Source: an uncultured cyanobacterium
Lineage (GTDB): Bacteria > Cyanobacteriota > Cyanobacteriia > Cyanobacteriales > Geitlerinemataceae
Reading direction: 5' to 3'
Length of the DNA stretch: 60,673 nucleotides
Assembly (NCBI GenBank): GCA_937899645.1
Contig: CALCCD010000024.1
Coordinates: forward strand, 1-60,673
The notes below the pieces were generated by a model. That model was not told where the DNA came from and searched no databases. It saw only the letters and a program-made list of their open reading frames with translations. The translations under genes were made by a program, and so were the position numbers. Shown piece by piece: positions 1 through 7,923 of this stretch (the first letter of the stretch is position 1; each line of letters starts with the position of its first letter).

Positions 1-384
1 CGTTCGTGACTGGCCACCCAACTGCCGCTGATATCACTTGTTTCACAACACCTCTGTTGAATATTGAATCCCGTTCGGGCGCTAGTGCAAGGTCAGATCC
101 TAGGTTTCGGATTGTCGATCTCTAAAGACTGGCCGTGGTAACTATTTCGGCGGTTGGCCACTCTAAGCTTTTGTCTTGACGCTGCACTAGCCCCACTGGC
201 CTCTAGAAACGGCGCGGTGGAAATCTCACAAGGCCGCACCTACTATGCCACCCCACAGGAACATCGAGACCTGACAGGCCGATCGCTAAAACGAACTCCG
301 CAGCTAGCTGCAACTTCTGCCGCTCCGGCAAGCCGCTCTCAAGCAAAACGCGCGTCAGCCATCAAAACCTGAAGAAAATAGCGA
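1..384. other. Region without a supported gene
   Basis: No recognisable gene lies here. The only open frame of note runs from a TTG at 154 to 372 on the + strand (72 residues). It has no clear ribosome binding site and resembles no family I know. The window edge may cut off a neighbour that would explain this stretch. Confidence 0.5.
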
Positions 385-711
385 CTAAGCAGCAGCGCCG
401 AGCATCGAAGCATCGTCGCGCAGGTCGAACACGCGATCGAGCTGAGTCAGTTCAAAAATGATACGAATCGTGGGCGAGACCGAGCACAGCACGAACTGAC
501 GACCGATATCTTGGGCCAAACGCAGTGCCGAAACCAAGGCCATCAGACCGGCGCTATCGAGCGACTCGGCTTTTTCCATGTCCACAACGACCGTCGAAGT
601 CGATTCCGAGCGAACTGCCGATGCTAGACGGTTGGTCAGCTCAGTTGCGCTGGACGCATCCAGGTGGCCTTCAAGGCTGACGAGCGTGTAGTTGGAAGCT
701 TGGATTTGCAC
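385..711 (-). CDS. STAS-domain anti-sigma factor antagonist
   Basis: This 108-residue protein is a single STAS domain. It starts with the usual beta strand followed by an EGHLDASSATEL segment, and carries the DSAGLMALV loop whose serine is the phosphorylation site in SpoIIAA/RsbV-type proteins. Such proteins bind anti-sigma factors or switch kinases and are controlled by phosphorylation of that serine. No partner kinase or phosphatase lies beside it, so the pathway it serves is unknown. It is divergent from the small gene at 1030 across about 320 bases. The family is certain; the exact role is not. Confidence 0.85.
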   Translation of the reverse strand: MQIQASNYTLVSLEGHLDASSATELTNRLASAVRSESTSTVVVDMEKAESLDSAGLMALVSALRLAQDIGRQFVLCSVSPTIRIIFELTQLDRVFDLRDDASMLGAAA

Positions 712-1029
712 GGCTACAAGTTCCTCTTAAGGAAGCTGGGTTTGTTCTGGTGTTGTTCTAAACATAGGCGACGCTTTTCGCAATCGCCTAGCGAAAAAAG
801 CCGAGTTCACAGAAGCTTTGTGATTCAGCGACTTATATAAAGCTCGCGTGAAGCATAGGTATTTCTTCGGTATCTTAAGACACCAAAATATGCTTGTCGC
901 GCGTGCGAAGTCGTAGGCGGGTCACGAGACGAATTCGTCTAGCGATCGCCGTCACATTTGCCGGGTTATCTCGATCGCAATTTATTTGTGACGACTGCGA
1001 GATGATGAATTAGAGGCAAGTTTTGAAGT
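712..1029. other. Divergent intergenic region
   Basis: This spacer lies between the STAS gene (-) and the small hypothetical gene (+), so it should hold both promoters. It includes an A/T-rich patch around 830-880 and a HIP1-like site near 940. I see no open frame and no convincing -35/-10 pair. Confidence 0.4.
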
Positions 1030-1227
1030 ATGAATCCAACAGCACCTCCCATCCGTCAACTCGTCGAGCGAGCATTGCACCACAAGTGCCTCACCCTCGA
1101 TATCGAAGAGCAGATCGGCCGCGAGCTAACGCGGCTGGGATATATATCCGAAGCCGACTTTGAGGCGCTAGAGCTGCTAATGGACGAGATGGATCGCGGC
1201 CACATCCAGGCGGTCTCCAGTCGCTAG
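1030..1227 (+). CDS. Small conserved cyanobacterial hypothetical protein
   Basis: The 65-residue product is predicted helical and acidic at its C-terminal half (EADFEALELLMDEMDRGHIQ). It has no signal peptide and no membrane segment. Similar 60-70 residue proteins of unknown function occur across cyanobacteria, to my recollection. The ATG at 1030 follows a GAGGCAAG ribosome-binding sequence about ten bases upstream. A palindromic terminator-like element sits about 50 bases after the stop. Function unknown. Confidence 0.7.
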   Translation: MNPTAPPIRQLVERALHHKCLTLDIEEQIGRELTRLGYISEADFEALELLMDEMDRGHIQAVSSR

Positions 1228-1279
1228 CACGCCACATTGGCTATTACTGTAAAACGGTCTGTTTCCGTAACCGGTCGCG

Positions 1280-1317
1280 CTGTACTTACGATCGTAAGTA
1301 CAGTCGTTTTTAGATTT
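1280..1317 (+). terminator. Perfect 24-bp palindrome followed by a T-rich tract
   Basis: Positions 1280-1303 form a gap-free palindrome (half-site CTGTACTTACGA). It is followed by TCGTTTTTAGATTTTTT. A long stem followed by T runs fits a Rho-independent terminator for the gene at 1030. The lack of any loop is unusual, so it could also be a dimeric repressor site. The NtcA spacing GTA-N8-TAC is not met. Confidence 0.55.
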
Positions 1318-1630
1318 TTTCGATCGGCAGAAAAATCGAGATCTCCAACCCGAGCCCAACGCGATTCGCGCCTGAGACTTCTCGTTATTTCAAGCGATTT
1401 TTTGTCGCGATCGCCCGAGTTGAGTTAGCCGCCGAAACTGCGAAAAATTACGTAGGCCGATTTTTTTTTCGTACGTAGTTTCTCGATCGACAGTCGTCGT
1501 GACTGTTTGGCGATCGAGAGTCCTGAGGGGTGAAGATCGTCTTGCTAATTTCGGGCGGATGCAGTGTTGTTCCGAAGGCCGATATTCGGTATCGTACGGG
1601 GGTTGCGCGCCCATTGGCCGTCAATTTTTA
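1304..1630. other. Intergenic region upstream of the coiled-coil gene
   Basis: An open frame extends upstream from the coiled-coil gene to 1499, but residues encoded there look like random translation and the real start is placed at 1631. A small inverted repeat ACAGTC/GACTGT is near 1490-1505. Nothing else is supported. Confidence 0.4.
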
Positions 1631-2137
1631 ATGTCCAGCCTTCAGTCCGAAATTCAGGAAATTCGCGAGTGCATCCAGGCGCTGCAAAGCGAGCGGGCGG
1701 CGCTCCAGCAGTCGCCGACTCCGCAAATCTCCGGCGATCGTCCGAGCGATATCGTACGTGCTTGTCGCGATCGGGCGCGGCTGACCCTAGAGCAGTCCGC
1801 GGAGCTAAAAGGCATTGACGACGCGATCGCTGCCCTCGAGGCCGAGCTGCTCGAGCGCCAAGCCTCGCAGCTCGCACTGGGCGACTCGCGCGAAAACCAG
1901 CGGCGCGCCGAAATCGAGCGCGGCAAGCTGGCGGCCCAGCAACATGCCGAGCGCATCAACGAGATCGCCGCCGAACTGGCGACAGAGGTGCGGGCCCTGC
2001 GCGACATCGCCGATCGCCTCAGCCCGCTGTACTGGGACATCGAAGGGCGACCGTTTATCACGGGCTTCAAGCGCGTTACGGTGCCGCAGGTGCGCTCCGA
2101 TCGCCGCGTCTGGACGGTGGTAAATCGCGTGGTCTAG
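1631..2137 (+). CDS. Coiled-coil hypothetical protein
   Basis: Starting at the ATG at 1631 the product has 168 residues. Residues 1-130 are almost entirely helix-forming, with heptad-like spacing of Leu/Ile/Ala and many Glu, Arg and Gln, typical of a coiled coil. The last ~35 residues (LYWDIEGRPFITGFKRVTVP onward) look globular. There is no signal peptide or membrane segment. I do not recognise a family. A longer frame begins at 1499, but its first 44 residues lack protein-like composition. Confidence 0.65.
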   Translation: MSSLQSEIQEIRECIQALQSERAALQQSPTPQISGDRPSDIVRACRDRARLTLEQSAELKGIDDAIAALEAELLERQASQLALGDSRENQRRAEIERGKLAAQQHAERINEIAAELATEVRALRDIADRLSPLYWDIEGRPFITGFKRVTVPQVRSDRRVWTVVNRVV

Positions 2138-2170
2138 CTTTTACAGTTTCGACCGATCGCAAAGCTCTCG

Positions 2171-2605
2171 CTACGCCGCGCCGGAAAAGACTCGCAGCGT
2201 CCGCGCCGCAGCCGTCAGCTCCCGCGCTGCGGCCTCGTCCCAAAACGCTTCGCAGCGCCGACCGGACTCTAAAATCATTTGCAGCGTATAGCGATCGGGG
2301 AAGCCTTCTGCTTCGAGCCAGAGAGTCCGGCTGCTGACTTCGCAGGCGACTCGCTCTGCTTCCATCAGTTCCGCCGCGATCGCCCGCAGCGTATCGGCTA
2401 CCTGCTGGGTCAACCGACAGAAGTCACCGAACTCGGCTGCTGTCAGCTCGATCGCCCAACGATCGTCGCCTACCAGCCCGCAAAACTCGGCCGCGTCGGG
2501 ATCCCAGCCGATCTGCCAGCCGTTGCCGCGCTTGACGATGCGGCGCGATCGCTCGGTGGGGCCGATCGGTTGGACTTTGCCGACCGCTCGATCGCGTGGC
2601 GTCAT
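2171..2605 (-). CDS. DUF1818 family protein
   Basis: The 144-residue protein matches the cyanobacterial DUF1818 family as I know it: an early GWQIGWDPDAAEFCGLVG block, then DDRWAIELTAAEFGDFCRL, and a C-terminal LQMILESGRRCEAFW block. Function is unknown; the family also occurs in photosynthetic eukaryotes. Its ATG overlaps the stop codon of the upstream small gene by four bases (ATGA), so the two are translationally coupled. The first ~25 residues look like a variable extension, so a slightly later start is possible. Confidence 0.8.
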   Translation of the reverse strand: MTPRDRAVGKVQPIGPTERSRRIVKRGNGWQIGWDPDAAEFCGLVGDDRWAIELTAAEFGDFCRLTQQVADTLRAIAAELMEAERVACEVSSRTLWLEAEGFPDRYTLQMILESGRRCEAFWDEAAARELTAAARTLRVFSGAA

Positions 2606-2811
2606 GCCCGAGGCTTCGGCGGCAGCTTCAGTTCTTGCGGTCGCGGCGCAGGCGTTTGCTTCGACTCGCTCTGTGCCAGTGTTGCGTCGTCGCTGTCAGG
2701 CGGCAGCATTTGCTCGTCAGCCAAGGCGTCACCGAAAGTCTCGCCGAGCTGCTCGAGAGCATCGAGAAAAGCCTGGTTTGCAGACGCGCGATCGGACAAA
2801 GAAGAGTTCAT
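2602..2811 (-). CDS. Small acidic hypothetical protein coupled to DUF1818
   Basis: From the ATG at 2811 this encodes about 69 residues: a helical, acidic middle (FLDALEQLGETFGDALADEQ) and a Pro/Lys-rich tail. Two further in-frame ATGs at 2838 and 2820 make the start uncertain. The stop overlaps the DUF1818 start in an ATGA arrangement, which is good evidence that it is a real gene. Function unknown. Confidence 0.6.
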   Translation of the reverse strand: MNSSLSDRASANQAFLDALEQLGETFGDALADEQMLPPDSDDATLAQSESKQTPAPRPQELKLPPKPRA

Positions 2812-3105
2812 GGAAATCATGGAAATGCCATCGAGCACTTCCTACCCGAAATATGGCTGCCATCCTAAACCTAAAGTTTGTTCGTGTCTGTGATTTCGTA
2901 CCGCTCCGTAACAAAACTACCCGCGCCCGCGTCTCTAGCTCCAATCGCCCACTGCCCACTGCCGATCGCGCTGCTGACTCAGTGTAGAAAGATGTAGAAA
3001 GACGGGTATCTTATGTCATGGGCGCGCGGCAGTCGCTCGGATCCGAGAATTAAGGATTCGAGAGGGTCGTGGGCTTTTTTTAAGTTTTTAAGATAAGGAG
3101 CGATC

Positions 3106-3642
3106 GTGAAACAACGCGGTGTAACAGTCTGGTTTACGGGCCTGAGCGGAGCGGGCAAAACGACAATCAGTCAAGCGGTATCCAAACGCCTGGTCGATGC
3201 GGGCTGCAAGCTCGAAATCCTCGACGGCGATATCGTCCGCACCAACCTGACTAAGGGGCTGGGCTTTAGCAAAGAAGACCGCGATGAAAACGTGCGCCGC
3301 ATCGGCTTCGTGTCAACGTTGCTCACCCGCCACGACGCGATCGTTTTGGTCTCAGCGATCTCGCCTTACCGCGACATCCGCAACGAAGTGCGCGAGCGGG
3401 TCGGCAACTTCGTGGAAGTATTCGTAAACGCGCCGCTATCGGTGTGTGAAGACCGCGATGTCAAGGGTCTCTACAAAAAAGCACGCACGGGCGAAATCCC
3501 TAACTTCACGGGCGTCAGCGACCCCTACGAAGCGCCGGAAAACCCCGAGATCGAGTGCCGCACCGACCTGGAGTCTGAAGAAGAAAGCGTTGAAAAGGTG
3601 ATCTCGACGCTGAAAGAGATGGGCTACCTCCTCGAGGACTAA
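3106..3642 (+). CDS. cysC: Adenylylsulfate kinase
   Basis: The 178-residue protein phosphorylates adenosine 5'-phosphosulfate (APS) with ATP to give PAPS in assimilatory sulfate activation. It has the P-loop GLSGAGKTT at residues 13-21, the LDGD motif after strand 2, the conserved [16 protein letters not shown] segment that binds APS, and a family-typical length. Translation starts at a GTG at 3106, preceded by AAGGAG eight bases upstream. It stands alone; no sulfurylase or PAPS reductase gene is next to it. Confidence 0.95.
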   Translation: MKQRGVTVWFTGLSGAGKTTISQAVSKRLVDAGCKLEILDGDIVRTNLTKGLGFSKEDRDENVRRIGFVSTLLTRHDAIVLVSAISPYRDIRNEVRERVGNFVEVFVNAPLSVCEDRDVKGLYKKARTGEIPNFTGVSDPYEAPENPEIECRTDLESEEESVEKVISTLKEMGYLLED

Positions 3643-3685
3643 AGTCGCATCATCGCAGCAACTGAGAAGTCGTAGCTTTCGCACC

Positions 3686-3790
3686 GTTCCCACGCTCCCG
3701 CGTGGGAATGCCGTTTTAGGCGCTCTGTGCCCCGTGACTCGACGCAGAGCGTCTACCGACGCATTCCAACGCAGAGCGCTGGAACGATGC
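3686..3790. repeat. Dispersed palindromic intergenic repeat, copy 1
   Basis: The stretch contains two nested inverted repeats: GTTCCCACGC/GCGTGGGAA, then GACGCAGAGCGTC with a flanking GGAAC pair. The same words recur at 9553-9601 and 12967-13024. It sits between convergent genes (cysC and the cupin gene) and contains no gene. Confidence 0.8.
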
Positions 3791-3818
3791 TCGAAAATTT
3801 GCCAAAGCTTCAGAGACC

Positions 3819-4109
3819 CTATCCGAAGTTGTAGTGCTTGCGGACATCCGCGCGGATCTCCCACGTGCAGGACATCCCCATCGGAAACGTCACCAGATCT
3901 CCTTTGCCAAACGACACCGGCTCGCCACCGTCCGGCGTCACCACCACCTCACCCGCCAATAGGTAGCAGACCTCGCGCTCGTCGTACGTCCAGGGAAATG
4001 TCGAGGCTTCCTTCGTCCAGATCGGCCACTGCATGACGCCGAGTTCTTCGAGGCGATCGGGGCTCACCTGCGACTCGACGCGGATTTCCAAAACGGGAGA
4101 GACAGACAT
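3819..4109 (-). CDS. Cupin domain protein
   Basis: From the ATG at 4109 the product has 96 residues. It is a single small beta-barrel cupin: a central EVCYLLAGEVVVTPDGGEP strand pair followed by FGKGDLVTFPMGMSCTWEI. This layout is that of the DUF861 (EutQ-like) cupin_3 group. The metal-binding histidines of classical cupins are largely absent, so enzymatic activity cannot be assumed. Another in-frame ATG lies five codons upstream. Substrate unknown. Confidence 0.8.
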   Translation of the reverse strand: MSVSPVLEIRVESQVSPDRLEELGVMQWPIWTKEASTFPWTYDEREVCYLLAGEVVVTPDGGEPVSFGKGDLVTFPMGMSCTWEIRADVRKHYNFG

Positions 4110-4142
4110 CGCAAAACCTCGCACTAAGATTGAAGAACACAG

Positions 4143-4227
4143 TCATACTAAATCCGACCTGCTGAAGTCGAACGCATCTTTCCGAATGACGCACTTCGAC
4201 AGGCTTGGTGGCTGAGCTTAGTCGAAG
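4143..4227. repeat. Intergenic repeat and hairpin
   Basis: TCATACTAAATCCGAC at 4143-4158 recurs with one difference at 60620-60635 near the other end of the window. It is followed by a hairpin CTTCGAC (4194-4200) / GTCGAAG (4221-4227). These look like members of the small dispersed repeat families common in cyanobacterial genomes. Confidence 0.55.
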
Positions 4228-4271
4228 CGCAGCGCTCTTTGACTCTTTCTTTGCAAGCGGAGCAGGCAATC

Positions 4272-4517
4272 ATGGGACGAAAAGCCAAACTCAAACGCCA
4301 GCGCAAGCAGCTCGCCGAGGCTGCGCTGAAGCAAGCTCGAGAAGCTGCTGAGCCCAGCGATACCGAAGCGACTGAAGGCACCGACGACACCGAACAAAAC
4401 GTTCCAGTCACCCGCGCTTTCCTCGATCGGATGGAGCGCCAAGGCTACTCGCTGAAAGCCGATAACCGCGCGCCGGACATCCCAAAAGACGAGCAGCCCA
4501 AGCCCCAACGCCGCTAA
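4272..4517 (+). CDS. Small basic-N-terminus conserved hypothetical protein
   Basis: From the ATG at 4272, preceded by GGAGCAGG, this encodes 81 residues. It opens with a strongly basic GRKAKLKRQRKQ segment, continues with an acidic Thr/Glu linker, and ends with a short conserved-looking block TRAFLDRMERQGYSLK. Proteins with this basic start occur in many cyanobacteria, to my recollection. A nucleic-acid-binding role is a guess only. No neighbour gives further clues. Confidence 0.65.
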   Translation: MGRKAKLKRQRKQLAEAALKQAREAAEPSDTEATEGTDDTEQNVPVTRAFLDRMERQGYSLKADNRAPDIPKDEQPKPQRR

Positions 4518-4519
4518 CT

Positions 4520-5047
4520 TCAAACATCCAGCGAAGTCTCGATCGTCTTGCGCCACTCGCGGACGATCGCGATGGGGACGGTTAGCTCGATGCGATCGCC
4601 ACTGGCTAGCGCGAATGCCAGATCGATCGTCGTATCTTCTTGCAGCTCGCGAATCACGTCGGCGAGGTCGAACTCTCCGGCGTTTGGCGGCAGCTCGCCG
4701 GTCTTCAGCGCGGTGGCCGATACGTCCGTAGCCTGCCAGCGCTGGCCGGTGCGGGCGGAAAGCTCGAGCGGCGATCGCGCCAGCTCCAGGCCGGGAAAGC
4801 CGACGATCCGCAGATGGATCGACTCGATTTGTCCGCGATCGATCCAGTCGAAAAACACGAGCTGCCAGCTCAGATCGTTGCGATCGCGCAAACTCCGCAG
4901 CGATCGATACATCACGCGATCGGCGGTGTCGGGATAAGCGTGGATCGACGCCTGCGCCGGGGGGGCTGCGCCGAATATCAAACCAGAGCTTAAAAACAGG
5001 CAGAGCAGGAAACCGATCGCCGCGATCGCGCGTCTTTGGTTAGACAT
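4520..5047 (-). CDS. Secreted DUF3122 family protein
   Basis: The start is placed at the ATG at 5047. This gives 175 residues with a textbook signal peptide: a basic MSNQRR start, a hydrophobic core and an AQA cleavage site near residue 33. The mature part has the YRSLRSLRDRNDLSWQ and LRIVGFPG blocks that I associate with the cyanobacterial DUF3122 family. Function unknown; probably periplasmic or thylakoid-lumenal. The open frame runs to 5278, but the extra residues precede the signal peptide and lack conserved character. An ATG at 5095 is an alternative start. Confidence 0.75.
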   Translation of the reverse strand: MSNQRRAIAAIGFLLCLFLSSGLIFGAAPPAQASIHAYPDTADRVMYRSLRSLRDRNDLSWQLVFFDWIDRGQIESIHLRIVGFPGLELARSPLELSARTGQRWQATDVSATALKTGELPPNAGEFDLADVIRELQEDTTIDLAFALASGDRIELTVPIAIVREWRKTIETSLDV

Positions 5048-5355
5048 CTGGAAAAGCGTCCGCTTGCGTTGACGTTGACTAGAAGAAGTCGGCATAGTTT
5101 CGACATGGAATGCGATCGCGCGCTCCATTGTGACGCAGATGCCGCTCTGACTTCCGATCGCAGGCGCTTCAACTTGTGCAAAACGCAGGGTAGAGCGCGA
5201 TCGAAGTTGTTTGTAGAGGTAGATTGAGATGGAGGTATTTTCGTCGAAAAATGAACGATTCCTATAAATTCCCGGCAATTTTGCTACAGCACCGAGCTAA
5301 GGCAACCAAAAACTAACCGGCGCACGGCGGTGCGCCGATACCCGATTGGTTCACC

Positions 5356-6537
5356 ATGCCCTATTCCGAAGTTCCATTTAAGACCGAGAAGCCCGTTTAC
5401 TCCTGGGCGGGTCACGACCTGGCACACGACGAAATCCAGATGGCGCAAAACGTCGCCAGTCTGCCGTTCGTGTTCAAGCACGTAGCGCTGATGCCCGACG
5501 TCCACTTGGGCAAAGGCGCACTGGTCGGCTCCGTTCTAGCCACCAAAGACGCAGTCGTTCCAGCGGCGGTCGGCGTCGATATTGGCTGCGGTATGGGCGC
5601 AATCCTGACGCTCTACACGGGCGACGCCCTCGACGGCAAGCTGAAAAAGATCCGCAAGGAGATCGAGGCCGCGATTCCCGTCGGCTTCGAGGCCAACAAA
5701 AAGCCGGACAAAAAAGCCCAAAACTGGCAGGGCTGGCGCAGCTTTAAAGACCTGCACAAAGGCGTGCAGAATCTGCAAGGCAAAGCCAACAAGCAAATGG
5801 GCTCGCTGGGCGGCGGCAATCACTTTATCGAAGTTTGTCTCGATGAGAAAAACCGCGTCTGGTTGATGCTGCACTCCGGCTCGCGCAATATCGGCAACAA
5901 GCTCGCCCAGTGCCACATGTCTACGGCAAAACACCTGGTGCGGCTGGCCGAGCAGCGCGTTCCCGATCGCGACCTGTCGTACTTCGTCGCCGGAACGCCC
6001 GAATTCGAGGCGTACTGGCACGACCTCCAATGGGCGCAAGACTACGCTCGCCACAACCGCATCGTCATGATGGCGCGGCTCAAGGCGATCGTCGATCGTG
6101 CCCTCGGCGGCGGCAAGCCCTCCAAAAAACTCCTGGAGGTAAACTGCCACCACAACTACGCCGAGCGCGAAGTCCACTACGGCGAGGACGTCTACGTCAC
6201 CCGCAAGGGAGCCGTCCGCGCCCGCGATAACGACTACGGCATCATCCCCGGTTCGATGGGGGCGAAGTCTTACATCGTCAAGGGCAAAGGCAACCTGGAG
6301 AGCTTCTGCAGTTGCTCCCACGGTGCCGGTCGCCTGATGTCGCGGGCGAAGGCGAAGCGCTCGTACACCCTCGACGATCTGATCGAGCAAACCGAGGGCA
6401 TCGAGTGCCGCAAAGATAAAGGCATCCTCGACGAGATCCCCGCTGCGTACAAGCCGATCGAACAGGTGATGGCGCAGCAAAAGGATCTCGTGGAGATCGT
6501 CGCCACGCTGCGGCAGGTCGTCTGTGTGAAGGGTTAG
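5356..6537 (+). CDS. rtcB: RtcB-family RNA ligase
   Basis: The 393-residue protein is a GTP-dependent RNA ligase joining 2',3'-cyclic-phosphate or 3'-phosphate ends to 5'-OH ends. Active-site elements are present: MPDVHLGKGA (residues 46-55), VGVDIGCGM with metal ligand Cys78, LGGGNHFIEV (151-160), LHSGSRN (His173), NCHHNYAE (His265/266) and SHGAGRLMSR with His322, the residue guanylated in the family. Length is typical of the shorter bacterial class. No rtcA, rtcR or archease gene lies beside it. Two hairpins, one a strong terminator, follow the gene. Confidence 0.93.
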   Translation: MPYSEVPFKTEKPVYSWAGHDLAHDEIQMAQNVASLPFVFKHVALMPDVHLGKGALVGSVLATKDAVVPAAVGVDIGCGMGAILTLYTGDALDGKLKKIRKEIEAAIPVGFEANKKPDKKAQNWQGWRSFKDLHKGVQNLQGKANKQMGSLGGGNHFIEVCLDEKNRVWLMLHSGSRNIGNKLAQCHMSTAKHLVRLAEQRVPDRDLSYFVAGTPEFEAYWHDLQWAQDYARHNRIVMMARLKAIVDRALGGGKPSKKLLEVNCHHNYAEREVHYGEDVYVTRKGAVRARDNDYGIIPGSMGAKSYIVKGKGNLESFCSCSHGAGRLMSRAKAKRSYTLDDLIEQTEGIECRKDKGILDEIPAAYKPIEQVMAQQKDLVEIVATLRQVVCVKG

Positions 6538-6551
6538 CCACCCGTCACCCC

Positions 6552-6594
6552 AGAAGTCGAACTTCTCCGAGAAGTCCGGAGAGGTTCGACTTCT
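6552..6594. repeat. Inverted repeat after rtcB
   Basis: AGAAGTCGAAC at 6552-6562 pairs exactly with GTTCGACTTCT at 6584-6594, and an inner CTCCG/CGGAG pair extends the stem. It lies just past the rtcB stop. A related but weaker AGAAGT/ACTTCT hairpin occurs at 44419-44445, so this may be a mobile or dispersed repeat. Confidence 0.65.
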
Positions 6595-6626
6595 CACCCC
6601 CCGCGAGAACATCAGTTTCTCCAAGC

Positions 6627-6664
6627 AAAAAGCAGTGTCGATCTGCGCGATCGACACTGCTTTT
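6627..6664. terminator. Bidirectional terminator between rtcB and the PEP-CTERM gene
   Basis: A near-perfect stem (GCAGTGTCGATC / GATCGACACTGC, five-base loop) is flanked by A runs on the left and T runs on the right. It can therefore end transcription from both convergent genes. Confidence 0.85.
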
Positions 6665-6735
6665 CCTATCTTTTGTCCGGTGGACGCACAGCGGTACGCC
6701 CACCAGTCCAATACGCGATCGCGGCCAGAGCCCGA

Positions 6736-7923
6736 CTACGCTTTGCGGCGGCGACGCACCAGCAGACCGCCGACGCCCACCAGTCCCAGCGCGCCGGTCG
6801 GTTCGGGGACGCTTTGCGGCTCTTCGAGGCCGAAGTGCGACTTGGCAATCTTGAAAGCGACGGTTCGGTTGCCCTGGAAGGTCTCTTTCTCGAAGCCCTT
6901 CAGCATCAGCTCTTCCATATCGACCATATCGATCGACGCGACGTAATCGCCCGAGTCGATGACGTTGTAGGGCTTGTCGTAGAAGGCTGCGCCATCTGCC
7001 CGCGAAATGTCGCCGTAGAGGTTCGCCTCGCTCGATAGGCGGTTTTTATCGACCTGCCGCTGGATAAACCGAGGGTCGTAGTCGTAGGTCGAGCGATCGC
7101 CATCATCGACGATCGAGCCGTAGCCGCGACGCTCGCCGCCGATCGCGGCTGCCGTCACGTTTTTGTAGAGGCCGAACTCCTCGACGCCGCCTTGGTTGCC
7201 GCCGAAGTGAATGCCGAACAGGTCGCCATTATTGCCCCCCAGTCCCAGGCCGCTGGCGTCGATCAGCAGGTCGCCCCAGCCGATTTCGTAGCTGCCCGTG
7301 TCGTACTGATACTGCGTAACGGGCGTACGTTGCTGCCAGCGGGTGATTACTCGTTTCTGCCACTTGCCATTTCGCTGACGCCAATCGGACAGCTCTTCGA
7401 CATTTGCCGGTACTTCGATGCCTGCATCGATAGCATTTTTCCAGCCCATTTTCGGCTTGTAGCCCTGCGCTTGGGCATCGCGCGAACTCATGCCCTGCAC
7501 GTCCTCAGGAACGAGTGCGGTGTCGATGTTCAGCCACTTATTGACCGTGCGCGTATTCAGCGCATCTTCGGGCGCTTCGCCGCTGAAATCTCTCCACTTG
7601 AGAATCTTTTTGTCACCGTCGTGGAGATTCATCTTGTGGGTGTTGATGACGAAATAAACGTCATCTTCGGTTTCCAGGAAGGCCGAACCGTAAAGCTCGT
7701 AGCGGTTGCCGCCGGAGTCGTCGCCAGTGGCGTCTTGGGTGTAGTACCAGGTGCTTGTCTCGACGGTTTGGTCGAGCTTTTGGGTCATCGAGTCGTTGAA
7801 GCACTCGAACGCCCAGGAGAGGCTAACGCCGTTAAAGCTGCCCGCCGAAGCGGGCGCGGCGATCGCGAGCGTACCGATCGCGCCGAAAGCGAGTGTGGAA
7901 AAATATTTTGGAAGCTTAGCCAT
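6736..7923 (-). CDS. PEP-CTERM exosortase-dependent surface protein
   Basis: The 395-residue protein starts with a signal peptide (core AFGAIGTLAIA, cleavage after APASA near residue 27). It ends with a PEP-CTERM sorting signal: SVPEPTGALG, a short glycine-rich hydrophobic stretch, then RRRRKA. Such proteins are processed by an exosortase and exported to the cell surface; none is encoded here. The body is rich in Asp/Gly/Tyr/Trp and resembles the XDD group of cyanobacterial exosortase-dependent proteins, an assignment made from memory. Its partner and role are unknown. Confidence 0.85.
   Translation of the reverse strand: MAKLPKYFSTLAFGAIGTLAIAAPASAGSFNGVSLSWAFECFNDSMTQKLDQTVETSTWYYTQDATGDDSGGNRYELYGSAFLETEDDVYFVINTHKMNLHDGDKKILKWRDFSGEAPEDALNTRTVNKWLNIDTALVPEDVQGMSSRDAQAQGYKPKMGWKNAIDAGIEVPANVEELSDWRQRNGKWQKRVITRWQQRTPVTQYQYDTGSYEIGWGDLLIDASGLGLGGNNGDLFGIHFGGNQGGVEEFGLYKNVTAAAIGGERRGYGSIVDDGDRSTYDYDPRFIQRQVDKNRLSSEANLYGDISRADGAAFYDKPYNVIDSGDYVASIDMVDMEELMLKGFEKETFQGNRTVAFKIAKSHFGLEEPQSVPEPTGALGLVGVGGLLVRRRRKA

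Noticed and set aside
154-372. A 72-residue frame near the window start
   Set aside because: TTG start, no ribosome binding site and no family; kept only as a note.
1499-1630. N-terminal extension of the coiled-coil gene
   Set aside because: The 44 extra residues lack helical character and include cysteine- and glycine-rich random-looking sequence; ATG at 1631 fits better.
3650-3818. Possible CRISPR-like repeats
   Set aside because: The repeated words are nested palindromes of irregular spacing, not direct repeats with unique spacers.
5536-6711. A 391-residue open frame opposite rtcB
   Set aside because: It is a mirror of the rtcB coding frame with low-complexity Val/Ala/Asp content and no family resemblance.
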